Source of the DNA: Stomoxys calcitrans | Lineage: Eukaryota; Arthropoda; Insecta; Diptera; Muscidae | Direction: 5' to 3' | Assembly: GCF_963082655.1 (NCBI RefSeq) | Contig: NC_081552.1 | Span: 128,683,494-128,747,493 of the forward strand | DNA length: 64,000 nucleotides | The notes under the pieces: model-generated | Seen by the model: the letters and a program-made list of their open reading frames with translations, nothing else | What the model was told of the DNA's origin: nothing | Databases searched by the model: none | Shown here: positions 34,716 to 46,100 of the stretch, piece by piece | How positions within the stretch are numbered: the stretch's first letter is position 1 | Layout: every line of letters begins with the position of its first letter | Program-made: the position numbers and the translations under genes

Positions 34716-35979
34716 AGTATATTAGGAAAAATGTCTATGAGACACCCCACCCCCACAATACCACCCAAATAGGAAGAATTTGCTGACTAATGCACTATGG
34801 GACTCAAATAAGAGGGTTTTTAGAGTAGAACACGAATCCGATATATATTTTAAAGGCCAACTCACTGAGTGGCCGCCCATCCCCCAAAACACCCCCAAGC
34901 TGGTCGACGGCTCCAATTAAAGGTATATGGGCGTCGACCACGTAACTGATCTCAACATTAGGGGACGTCCCACCACCATAACAACCTCCAAAAAGGACGT
35001 ATTTGCTCACCAAGACAATTTGGGTCTTAAAGAGAGTGGAACTTAATATTCATAGTTTTTATGGCCAATACCCCAAACCGGACATATTTGCTGACTTTTG
35101 CAATAAGGAGTTTAAATGAGATTAGAAAACGAATTTGATATCCAATTTTGAGGCCAATGGCAATATAGGGTTCAAATAAATGATATATGGTTATATCCCC
35201 AAAACACCCCTAAATCGGGCATATTTAGCGACCATGTCAATGTGGAGCTTAAATGAAAGGTTTTGGGTGGTAGCAAGAATTGATACCCACTTTCGGGACC
35301 AATTGAGGGTCTACCCCTTTCCCAAAATACCCCACAAACATCAATTTTTTACTGACTATCGCGATAAGGGGCTCAAATAAATGTATTTGGGAGTAGAATA
35401 CGAATTTGATATCCAAATGTAGGACCATGTATTTAGGGCATCATCCCTTTCCCAAAACACACCCAAAGGGAACAAATTTTTCGACTATGTTAATATGTGG
35501 CTGAAATGAAAGGTATTTGAGATTAGAAAACGAATTTGATAACCTTTTTAGGGCCATGTGTTTGGGTGACGCCTCATCCTGTAAACTCCTCTTAAGCCAA
35601 TGGCAATATGGGGTTTAAATAAATGGTATTTGAAAGAAGAGTACGATGCTGATATATTTTCAGGGCCATGTGCCTGGGGGACCACCTCACCCCCGAAAAC
35701 ACCACTAAATCAGATATCATGGGAATATCGGGCTGAAATAAAGTATTTTAAGAATGGAGTACACCTTACATCCAAGCTTAAATTCGAAGACCAATAATTA
35801 TAATATGGGATTTAGATAAAAACACTTATGTTGTTAAACTGTTAATCAAGCGATATACTATTTTCGTAGCATGGTATTTCACTAAAAGCTCTTTAATTGC
35901 CAAAAATAAATATTCTAAAGAAACTTTTGTTCCATATAAAGTAAAAGAAGGCGCAGCGGAGCGGGCCCGGTTCAGCTAA
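34716..35979 (+). mobile_element. Helitron copy C, 3' part
   Basis: This 5'-truncated non-autonomous Helitron is made of degenerate repeats of about 110-150 bp (GCAATATGGGGTTCAAAT, GAATTTGATATCCAA, CCCAAAACACCCC). It ends GGCGCAGCGGAGCGGGCCC...TTCAGCTAA followed by T. Helitrons end in CTRR and insert between A and T; here the end is CTAA. Full copies lie at 46968-48961 and 52583-54552. Confidence 0.8.
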
Positions 35980-36363
35980 TTTTTTATAAAAAAACAATGT
36001 TTGATAAAGACAATCCAACTAAATTTAGCATTTTGCGACATTTCATTTTGCATAAACATTTTTAAAGTCTTTTAATTATGCTTATTTGCCCAAAGCAACA
36101 TTTTTCTAAAAATTTTTTTCTATATAAAATTTCAATTAATATTTTTCAAGACAAAATTTTAACCCATTACGCCAGAGCCCGTGGTCCGATTTTGATGAAA
36201 TTTCATAAAGTCATAATTTAGAGAAATTATATTTTTTAATATCGTTGAATTTAAATTTTTTTTTTGAAAAAAAAGTCCCAACTACAAAAAATCACTTTCT
36301 TAATATTTTTTGGCCATTTAGTGAAGAAAGGTGGATTTTATGATATTGCCATACATTAATTTT
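35980..36363. other. AT-rich intergenic repeat-like DNA
   Basis: No gene was seen. The stretch near 36315-36345 (CATTTAGTGAAGAAAGGTGG) resembles 60400-60425 (CATTTAGCGAAGAATGCTGG), both following long A/T runs, so a further unnamed dispersed repeat is likely. Confidence 0.4.
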
Positions 36364-36672
36364 TTATACCCTACAACACTGCTGTGGTACAGGGTATTAT
36401 AACTTAGTGCATTTGTTTCTAACACCCAGAAGGAAGTGAGATAGTTCCATTGATAAGTATACCGATCGACTCAGAATCACGTTCTGAATCGGTTCAGCTA
36501 TGTCCGTCTGTCCATGTTAATTTGGGTACAAATAACAGGTCGCAGTTTTCATCCGATCGTCTTAAAATTTGGAACATGCAATTTTTTCGGCCTAGAGACG
36601 AAGCCTATTGAAATTGGAAAAAATCGGTTCAGATTTGGATATAGCTCCCATATATATGTTCGTCCGATTTTA
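36364..36672 (+). mobile_element. 5' part of a third Helentron-like family
   Basis: TATACCCTACAACACTGCTGTGG...CAGGGTATTATAA, then TAAGTATACCGATCGACTCA and GCTATGTCCGTCTGTCC, show the same layout (subterminal motif, core, GTCY stub) with a different sequence. It breaks off at about 36672, where another element with its own 3' terminus begins. A 3' part of this family is probably present at 59530-60190. Confidence 0.65.
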
Positions 36673-37196
36673 AACAAGTAAAAAGGCGTTAAGTTCGGCC
36701 GGGCCGAACTTTTGATACCCACCACCTCGGGTATATATGTAAAATACCTTTCATCAAAATCCAGTGCAAATTGCATACCTTATGTCCCATAGCAGTTATG
36801 TAGAAATATGATCCGATTTGGACCGAATACTTATAAGTACAAGTCATTGTTCAACTATGTATAACAAAATATTGGTCTTTTTAGTAGCTATATCTAAAAA
36901 TAAACCGATCTGAACCATATACAACATGGATGTCGAAAAGCCTAACATAAGTCAATGTGTCAAATTTCAGTTAAGTCGGATTATAAATGCGTCCTTTTTG
37001 AGGCCAAAACTTTAAGTCGAGATATCGGTCTATATGGCAGCTATATCCAAATCTTGATTGATTTGAGTAAAATTGAAGAAGGATGTCGAAGGGCCCAACA
37101 CAACTCACTCTCCCAAATTGCGGCGACATCGGACAATAAATGCGCCTTTTCTGGCCCCAAAACCTAAAACCGAGAGATCGGTCTATATGGCAGCTA

Positions 37197-37803
37197 AAGG
37201 GTGATTTTTTTGAGGTTAGGATTTTCATGCATTAGTATTTGACAGATCACGTGGGATTTCAGACATGGTGTCAAAGAGAAAGATGCTCAGTATGCTTTGA
37301 CATTTCATCATGAATAGACTTACTAACGAGCAACGCTTGCAAATCATTGAATTTTATTACCAAAATCAGTGTTCGGTTCGAAATGTGTTCATTCACCGTA
37401 ACGTTGCGTCCAACAGCATCTTTGAAAAAATACGGTCCAATGATTCCACCAGCGTACAAACCACACCAAACAGTGCATTTTTCGGGATGCATGGGCAGTT
37501 CTTGAACGGCTTCTGGTTGCTCTTCACTCCAAATGCGGCAATTTTGCTTATTTACGTAGCCATTCAACCAGAAATGAGCCTCATCGCTGAACAAAATTTG
37601 TCAAAATTTGAACACATTTCGAACCGAACACTGATTTTGGTAATAAAATTCAATGATTTGCAAGCGTTGCTCGTTAGTTAGTCTATTCATGATGAAATGT
37701 CAAAGCATACTGAGCATCTTTCTCTTTGACACCATGTCTGAAATCCCACGTGATCTGTCAAATACTAATGCATGAAAATCCTAACCTCAAAAAAATCACC
37801 CTT
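37197..37803. mobile_element. Fold-back MITE derived from a Tc1/mariner-superfamily transposon
   Basis: This 607-bp element starts AAGGGTGATTTTTTTGAGG and ends in its reverse complement. It is flanked by TA (37195-37196 and 37804-37805). The arms are about 190 bp and nearly perfect, and each contains the transposase start (MNRLTNEQRLQIIEFYYQN at 37310 on plus; the same frame on minus near 37690). The centre, read on minus (37594-37420), encodes a DDE-domain segment including FSDEAHFWLNGYVNKQNCRI and VWCGLYAGGIIGPYFFKD. The element is thus a rearranged inverted derivative, not an autonomous copy. Removing it with one TA restores GGCAGCTATATCTAAATC in the host repeat. Confidence 0.9.
37310..37440 (+). 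pseudogene. Transposase N-terminal fragment in left arm of the MITE
   Basis: The first 27 or so residues (MNRLTNEQRLQIIEFYYQN, CSVRNVF) form the start of the N-terminal helix-turn-helix of an IS630/Tc1/mariner transposase. The frame then runs into unrelated sequence where the inverted centre begins. It lacks the catalytic domain and could at most make a truncated DNA-binding peptide. Confidence 0.75.
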
Positions 37804-39046
37804 TATATCTAAATCTTGACCGATCTATGCCATAATGCAGAACTATGTCAAGGGGTTTAACCTTACTCAATGTTCCAACTTTCGGCGACATCGGAAAACA
37901 AATGCGCATTTTATGGGCCTAAGACCCGAAATCGGCGGATCGGTCTATATGACAACTATATCCCAATCTGGACCGATCAGAGCCAAATTGACGAAGGATG
38001 AAGGATAGCCATGTCCGTCTGTCTATTGAAATCACACTACAGTCTTTAAAAACGGAGATATTGAGCTGAAACTTTGCACAGATTATTTTTTTCCATAAGC
38101 AGGTAGTTTCGAAGATGGGCTATATCGGACTATATCTTGATATAGCCCCCAGATGGATTCATCCGCCGATTTAGGGTCTTAGGCCCCTAAAAGCCAAAAT
38201 TTCAATGTCGGATTTTGTTGAAATTTGGGACAATGAGATGCGTTGGGTCCTTCGACATCCTTATTCAATTTGGCCCAGATGTAGATATAGCTGTCATATA
38301 GACCGATCCGCCGATTTAGGGTCTCAGGCCCATAACAGCCACATCTATTATCCGATTTTGCTAAAATTTAGGACAGTGAGTTATGTTAGGCCCTTCGAAA
38401 TCCTTCTTCAATTTGGCCCAGATTGGTCCAGATTTGGATATAGCTCTCATATAGACCGATCTCTCGATTTAAGGTTTTGGGGTCATAAAACGCGCATTTG
38501 TTGTCCGATTTTGCCAAAATTTGGGATAGTGGGTTGCTTTGGACTTTCGAAATCCTTCTTCAATTTGGCCCAAATCGGTCCAGAATTGGATATATTGTAG
38601 CTGCCATAGGAACCGATCTCTCAATTTGAGGTTTTTTGCTCACAAACGTCGCATTTATTGTCCGATGTCGCCGAAATTTGGGACAATGAGTTAAGTTAAG
38701 CCCCTCGACATCTTTTTTCAATTTGGCCCAGATCTGTCCGGATATAATAGCTGCCATATGGACCGATCTCTCGATTTAAGGTTTTGGGCCCATAAAAGGC
38801 GCATTTATTGTCCGACGTCGACGAAATTTGGTACAGTGAGTTGTGTGGGTTCTCGGACATTCTTCTTCAGTTTTGCCCAAATCGGATCAGAATATAGCTG
38901 ACATATGGGCCGATCTCTCGATTTAATGTTTTGGGGCCGTAAAAAGCGAATATATTGTCCGATTTCGAAATTTTGGGCATTGAATTTTGTTAGGCACTTC
39001 GAGAGTTTTCAGCAACATGGCCCAAATCGGTTCAGATTTGGATATA

Positions 39047-39281
39047 TTGGATTGCCCAAAAAGTAATTGCGGATTTTTCATATAGTCGGCGTTGACAAAT
39101 TTTTTCACAGCTTGTGACTCTGTAATTGCATTCTTTCTTCTGTTAGTTATCAGTTGTTACTTTTATCTTGCTTTAGAAAAAAGTGTAAAAAAGTATATTT
39201 GATTAAAGTTCATTCTAAGTTTTATTAAAAATGCATTTACTTTCTTTTAAAAAATCCGCAATTACTTTTTGGGCAACCCAA
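39047..39281. mobile_element. Mariner-type MITE, 235 bp, TA-flanked
   Basis: The termini are TTGGATTGCCCAAAAAGTAA on the left and CTTTTTGGGCAACCCAA on the right, with inverted repeats of about 28-30 bp (TTGCGGATTTTT / AAAAATCCGCAA) flanked by TA (39045-39046, 39282-39283). The interior is AT-rich and non-coding. Excision with one TA gives GATTTGGATATAGCTGCC, matching the host Helentron repeat. This MITE type is common in flies. Confidence 0.9.
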
Positions 39282-39606
39282 TAGCTGCCATATAGACCGA
39301 TATCTCGATTTAAAGTCTGGGCCCTATAAAAGGCGCATTTATAATCCGATTTCACTGAAATTTGATATAGTGACTTTGTTAGGCATTTCGACATCCGTGT
39401 CGTATATGATTCAGATCAATAGTTTGTTATACACAATTGAACAATGGCTTGTTCTTATTAGTATTTGGTCCAAATCGGAACATATTTCGATGTAGCTGAA
39501 TAAAGTATGCATTTTTCACCGGATTTTGGCGAAAGGTGTTTTACATATATACCCGAGGTGGTGGGTACCCGAAGTTCGGCCCGGCCTTAACGCCATTTTA
39601 ATTGTT

Positions 39607-40005
39607 TCGTTTAAAGTTTCCACTTTACGCCAATCAAATTTCATTGCAATACCTTTCCAACTCGAGCTAGAATTTTTCGAAGGCAGCTTATTCTTGGATA
39701 TTTTTCGTCGTAAATGAGTTAATGATTTTTTAAAGGCCGAAGCGCAAAGTAATTTTTTCAAAAGATAAAAATGTTGGACCAATGTGTTTTTAATTCTTGC
39801 TTCTATTCCAAACAAAACAACAAAATCACTTTAAAGAGTCCCAACATTTGTGGTGTGTTAATGTATCAAGGGGCGGCCTGCAATGATCGCGATTTCGGCC
39901 TTTGACAGGGGCCTAGTCAGACTGCTATGCCACCAAAAGATTACTTGTTGTTGTTTAACAAGTCTTTAGCTTTGTGTGTTTTGTTGATAAGAGTAAAAAT
40001 AAGAT
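39607..40005. other. Unassigned sequence between Helentron-like chimera and LINE copy d
   Basis: No gene was recognised. AT-rich DNA, with a short stretch at 39860-39910 of higher GC. It may be the continuation of the element interrupted by 36673-39606, but I cannot match it. Confidence 0.3.
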
Positions 40006-40009
40006 AATT

Positions 40010-42835
40010 TAGATTGTCCAAGCATAGAAGACATTGATGAAAATGTTAACAGGATTACGACTGCACTGGTGGGGTCCTTCGAAGATAGTTGTCCTCTTCG
40101 GGAAAGGAAATCAGCCCAAGAAAAACCCTGGATGACCGGGAAGATTCGCAATATTGGGAAGGAGGTCCCAAACTTTTTAACAGAGCACGACGTAAAAAGG
40201 CGGAAGTTTATTGGGATGTGTATTACACATGGTTCAAGGAATACGTGTCTCCTGGAAGCTTTTCTGCAAACAGGTCGATAGCGTTGATGACGCCACCAAG
40301 ATAAAAACATTTCTCTCAAAAACCCATGTCCACACTGAAACTTTAGTAGACGATATGGGAGTAATAGCAAAGACAACGGAGGACATGTTGAGGCTTTTGA
40401 TGAAAACCTATTTTCCACAGGATACGACGGGACTGACGGAGACACCGGAATCTTGGAATAATGATTTTGATCGAAGGTTTATAATAACGCAATTTATGGT
40501 GAAGGAATCCATGAGGAGCTTCCATCTATTTAAGTTACCCGGTCCTGATGGGATATTTCCGACGTTACTATCGAAAGAGGCAGACCTTCTGGTCTGCCGT
40601 CTTTCGGCAGACCATTTCGTCTGGCCAAAATTTTCACAGCATGCCTAGGACTTTCACATACTCCGACATCATGGCATGGAGGCAAGGGTGGTGTTTATAC
40701 CTAAGCCCGGCAAGGCAAGTTATGCGACACTAAAAGCCTACAGACCCATAAGCCTTACGTCCTTTTCACTCAAAACCATGGAATGTATTGTGGACAATAT
40801 AATAAAGAGTATGACATCCAGCGAACTACTCAAATACAAACAGCATGCCTATGTCAGGGGAAGGTCGGTGGAGAGTGCCCTGGACGAGGTTGTGCATAAA
40901 ATAGAAGAATCCTTCGATGCCAAAACGTACACACTGGCGGTATGCATTAACATCGAGGGGGCTTTTAGCAATATGCGGACCGACACACTGATCTAATCCT
41001 TAGAACAGTACCGGGTGGACCCGGTCCTGAGAGAATGGAAAAACCATATGCTAAGGAACAGTTGGATAAATTGTGTGTCGCATTTCATAAATATAAGGGA
41101 GAAAGTGGCACAGGGCAAACCACAGGGGGGAATTTTATCGCCACTCCTATGGGTGACCATCATAAATAACCTATTACGGATGCTGACTGAGGAGGGATTT
41201 GAACCCGTCTGCTATGCAGACGATGTTATAATACTGCTAAGGGGTACGGATCCGAACAAGCTATGCAGAAGGGCCGAAGGAGTCGTATATAGTGTATATG
41301 ACTGGGCTAGACCCAGGGGTCTCAATGTTAACCCAGAGAAGACTGATATATGCCTGTTCACGAGGAAGACGAAGGTGTTCCAATTTAACGTACCACGTTT
41401 CCTCAATAAGACGATTTCGATATCTGACAAGGTCAAATACTTAGGTGTGTAGACGGGCCGTAGGCTCGAAATGGGGGGTGAATTCTAGGATAGTCCACTG
41501 GCTCTACATGAGCGGGATTAGATACTTACGTACTTCCGCCTCAGTAGTTTGGTGGACTGTTATGGAGAAAAGTGTAGTCTTGGCATAGGCGGAGCGATGA
41601 GGATCACGCCCACTAGCGCACTGGAGACTATTCTAGATATCCGACCCATTGACATACAAATTAAGTGTGAGGCAGCCACTACGGCTGTGAGACTTAAGGC
41701 GATGGGAGAATGGATTGAGGATGGGAGCAGCTCATACCTCGCGGTATAACCGAGGCGATGATAGAAAATCTGGAAGGAAGGGAAGAGGTTTCCGAGCAGA
41801 TACCTGAGATGAACCGTGAAGTCGAGTGCGAGGCACTGCTACCATCGGCACAGTCTTGAATTGACGGAAGCCTAGTATTGCCATCTGGAAGATCATGTTA
41901 CACGGATGGATCAAAGCTAGAGTACAGAGTGGGCCTGGGGGTTTACATTGAGGACCCAGGGACTGAGATCTGTTTTAGATTGCCTGACTATAATACGGTC
42001 CTGCAGGCTGAGATCCGGGCGATCACGGAATGCTTGAAGTGATGTGGTGCTAACGCGAGGACGTCGAGTGTGAACATCTTTACGGACAGTAAAATGGCCA
42101 TAAAGGCAATAACATCCAGGACGGTAAGGTCACGAACAGTCTTGCAGTTTAAGAAGGAGATTAACGCCTTCTCTGAGGATGGGAAAATCCGCATCGTTTG
42201 GGTGCCGGGTCATAACGGAGTAAGGGGAAATGGAAGGGCAGACGATTAGGCGGTGAAGGCCAGAGGACTGCCGTCAATAAACTTGGTTAACACGAAGCCT
42301 TTCGGGACGACGCAGTCCGAGTTAAGGGAGTGGGCGATGAATGCGCATGCAACATTGTGGAATAGCGAGACGGTCGGTAGGACTGCGAAAATTCTTTGGG
42401 GGGCTCTAGATCGTGAGAAGACGAGGCTATTACTGAAAGGAAGCAAGAAGGAGGTCAGTATAGCTATTGGTATCATAACGAGACATATGGGTCTACAAGC
42501 TCACTTATGTAAAATCGGTGTGGCAATTGATAGCAAGTGTATGGCATGCGGGGAAGATGATGAGACATTGGAGCATTTCCTTTGTCATCGCGTCCAACAG
42601 ATACCGGTTCTTAGGTGGAGACAAAATATCAGACCAACTTAAGGGAGTGATATTGAAAACAATTATGGATTTTGTAAGTAGCACGGAATTCCTAACTTTA
42701 AATTTTCTTTTTAGAGGTAACTTTATAGTTTTTAGAGCGCACAACAAGCCGATTACTGACTTAGGTTTATGTCCATAGTGGCATGGGGCAGATAAATATC
42801 TGCACCCTTTTTTCAACCTAACATAGCCTATGTAT
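40010..42835 (+). pseudogene. RNase H-bearing LINE relic (I/LOA/R1-type), copy d, best preserved
   Basis: The 5'-truncated pol starts in the EN-RT linker. RT blocks: FKLPGPDGIFPTLLSKEADL (about 40530), AYRPISLTSFSLKTMECIVD (40739), YKQHAYVRGRSVESALDEVV, LAVCINIEGAFSNM (motif A with Asn in place of the usual catalytic Asp), KPQGGILSPLLWVTIINNLL (motif B) and PVCYADDVIILLRG (motif C). RNase H: CYTDGSKLEYRVGLGV, LQAEIRAITECLKW, NIFTDSKMAIKAI and IVWVPGHNGVRGNGRADD. C-terminal zinc motif CMACGEDDETLEHFLCH (42538 on). The 3' end is CAACCTAAC-like (42820). About five stops or frameshifts are present. This copy is the reference for fragments a, c, e, f and g. Confidence 0.9.
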
Positions 42836-42881
42836 AAAACTTTAATGAAATTCGACGAGACAAATTGCATGTTTACAAAAA

Positions 42882-43109
42882 TGTGTGTATTAACTTCGTG
42901 TTTCGCAGTGAAATACCAATTTTTTTCACGATTCCTTTTTTGAAAATTTCAAAAATATCATTACACTAATATTAAAATTTTATCATTAATAAAAGGAATG
43001 CCCTAATCAATGAAATCAGAAGGTCTCTTTGCTTCAAAATCTATTATCTACAAAAAGTAATCGTAGAAAATGTATATTTTCACTGTGAAACGCGAACATA
43101 ATACCCACA
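42882..43109. mobile_element. Small putative MITE with imperfect inverted ends
   Basis: TGTGTGTATTAACTTCGTGT...GCAGTGAAAT at 42882-42913 pairs imperfectly with ATTTTCACTGTGAAACGCG...ATACCCACA at 43075-43109, about 33 bp of inverted termini around 160 bp of non-coding DNA. The 1989-bp duplication starts inside it, so only its right part recurs near 45064-45098. Confidence 0.5.
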
Positions 43110-46100
43110 ATAAGTAAAGAAATGTGTTTAATTTATATTAGTTAGCAGACTTTTATCTATGAGATATAACAACTACGTTTGGCACTACGTCATTTGACAT
43201 CAATTAGTGGGCAAAGAAAGATTATAGTTTACAACTGCAATAAAGTAGAAAACTCTCCGTGTTTCTGATTTTTAATTCTATCAACTTTTCTTATTTTATC
43301 TTATATATAAAATTCAATTTGTGTTTGTTTGTCGTTTCACAGATTGTGTAGGTTGATCTGGAAGGAGACATAGGTTATATAATTTTTTGATGTCGGGAGG
43401 AGGGCGGACCCTCCCCCTTAACTCAAAAGGAATACCCAAAAATAAAAGTGGGCCGATCAGGACAATATGGGATTCAAATGAAAGGTATTAAATAGTAAAA
43501 TACGAATTTCATTATAAAAGATGGATCCAAGTACCTGGGGGCCGCTCCAGCCCCAAAACCCCTTAATTTACGTTTATTTGACGATCATGACGATATGGGA
43601 CTCAAATCAAATGTATTCGGGAGTAGATTACGAATATGGTCCGGAAGTAGGTATTGGGCTTATAATTCATCGATCAAACGTTGATCGATAAAGACAATAT
43701 GGGTATTAAATGAAAATTATGCGGGAGTAGATAAGGAATCTGGCATACAAATTCAATTGGGAGATCACCCCACCCCCTCAAAAACGGCCAAAATGGGCAC
43801 AGTACCCATTTCTGTGAAGTGTGGTTCAGATCTCACTATATTTGGATATAGCTGCCCTTAGACCGACCGCCCGATCTCCCGATATATGGTATTGAGGCCA
43901 TAAAAGATCCATTTATTACCCGAATTCGATAAAATTTGCCAAAAAAGAATGGGTATGGGGGTCAGTCTATATGGCAGCTATATTAAAAATGGTCCGATCT
44001 GGACGATATTCAACAAATCATTGAAATCTGAAGAAAAATGCTGCTTTTATAGGCTCATTACACTATATCGGGAGATCGGTCTATACGGCAACTATATCCA
44101 AATATGATTCGATCTGCACCACATATTTACCCAACTAATACCCAAGCGTTGGGTATTTACCCGGTAGAAACCCATCTCTAACAATTACGGGATTCGTTTT
44201 GTTTGTTCCGTATAGACTGAAAAACGGCAGAGCAGAATTTCTCGTAATTTTCGCATATTGTGTAGATTGGTCTGGAAGGAACATAGGCTATATAATTTTT
44301 ATAAATACCAAAAACACAACCCAAAATCAAATGTGGACCTATCGGGACAATGTATGGTATTAGAGAGTAAAATACGAATATGGTATTAAAATTTGAGTCT
44401 AAGTACCTATCGGCCGGCACAACCCCAAAACTCCCCCAAACAGACATATTGAACGTTCATTTCAATATGGGGCTCAAATGAAAGGTATTCGGGAGTAGAT
44501 TTCGAATCTGTCACGCCACCCCTCAAAAACGCCATTATGACTATATGATACTTGGCTGAATCGATTTCTTAAAATTTTCAGAGAATGTGTATGTTTGTCT
44601 AGAAGGAAACATAGGTTATATAATTTTTAGATATCGGGTGGAGGCGGACACTCCCCCTTTCCCCAAAAACTCCACCCATATCCGAAAGTGGTCCGATGGG
44701 TATCAAATGAAAGGTATTGGAGACCAGAAAACGAATATGGTATTAAAATTTGGGTCCAAGTACCCAGGGGGCCCCAACCCCACCACCTCCCAAAACTCCT
44801 CTAAATAGACATATTCGAAGTTCATGTCAATATGGGAATAAAATGAAAAGTAATAGGCAGTAGATTACAATCTTATATATAAAAATCAGTTTGTGTTTGT
44901 TTGTTTGTATGTTTGTGTGTTCCTCATAGACTCAGAAACGGCTGAACCATTACACTAATATTAAAATTTTATCATTAATAAAAGGAATGCCCTAATCAAT
45001 GAAATCAGAAGGTCTCTTTGCTTCAAAATCTATTATCTACAAAAAGTAATCGTAGAAAATGTATATTTTCACTGTGAAACGCGAACATAATACCCACAAT
45101 AAGTAAAGAAATGTGTTTAATTTATATTAGTTAGCAGACTTTTATCTATGAGATATAACAACTACGTTTGGCACTACGTCATTTGACATCAATTAGTGGG
45201 CAAAGAAAGATTATAGTTTACAACTGCAATAAAGTAGAAAACTCTCCGTGTTTCTGATTTTTAATTCTATCAACTTTTCTTATTTTATCTTATATATAAA
45301 ATTCAATTTGTGTTTGTTTGTCGTTTCACAGATTGTGTAGGTTGATCTGGAAGGAGACATAGGTTATATAATTTTTTGATGTCGGGAGGAGGGCGGACCC
45401 TCCCCCTTAACTCAAAAGGAATACCCAAAAATAAAAGTGGGCCGATCAGGACAATATGGGATTCAAATGAAAGGTATTAAATAGTAAAATACGAATTTCA
45501 TTATAAAAGATGGATCCAAGTACCTGGGGGCCGCTCCAGCCCCAAAACCCCTTAATTTACGTTTATTTGACGATCATGACGATATGGGACTCAAATCAAA
45601 TGTATTCGGGAGTAGATTACGAATATGGTCCGGAAGTAGGTATTGGGCTTATAATTCATCGATCAAACGTTGATCGATAAAGACAATATGGGTATTAAAT
45701 GAAAATTATGCGGGAGTAGATAAGGAATCTGGCATACAAATTCAATTGGGAGATCACCCCACCCCCTCAAAAACGGCCAAAATGGGCACAGTACCCATTT
45801 CTGTGAAGTGTGGTTCAGATCTCACTATATTTGGATATAGCTGCCCTTAGACCGACCGCCCGATCTCCCGATATATGGTATTGAGGCCATAAAAGATCCA
45901 TTTATTACCCGAATTCGATAAAATTTGCCAAAAAAGAATGGGTATGGGGGTCAGTCTATATGGCAGCTATATTAAAAATGGTCCGATCTGGACGATATTC
46001 AACAAATCATTGAAATCTGAAGAAAAATGCTGCTTTTATAGGCTCATTACACTATATCGGGAGATCGGTCTATACGGCAACTATATCCAAATATGATTCG

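Larger units (their letters stand above)
36673..39606. mobile_element. Second Helentron-like family, head-to-head chimera with 3' ends on both sides
   Basis: Both termini are 3' ends in inverted orientation. Left: AACAAGTAAAAAGGCGTTAA, TTCGGCCGGGCCGAA, TACCCACCACCTCGGGTATA (36674-36737). Right: TATACCCGAGGTGGTGGGTA, GTTCGGCCCGGCC, TTAACGCCATTTTAATTGTT (39547-39606). The terminal inverted repeat is about 100 bp. Internal repeats (CGGTCTATATGGCAGCTATA) are in minus orientation before about 37990 and plus orientation after it. The switch lies beside AGCCATGTCCGTCTGTC (38010). No TATACCC 5' terminus is present. The element carries two MITE insertions. Confidence 0.75.

Noticed and set aside
34716..36000. 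Frames with Pro/Lys-rich peptides in the Helitron interior
   Set aside because: Short, not conserved between Helitron copies A-D in the same frame, and interrupted; repeats explain the composition.
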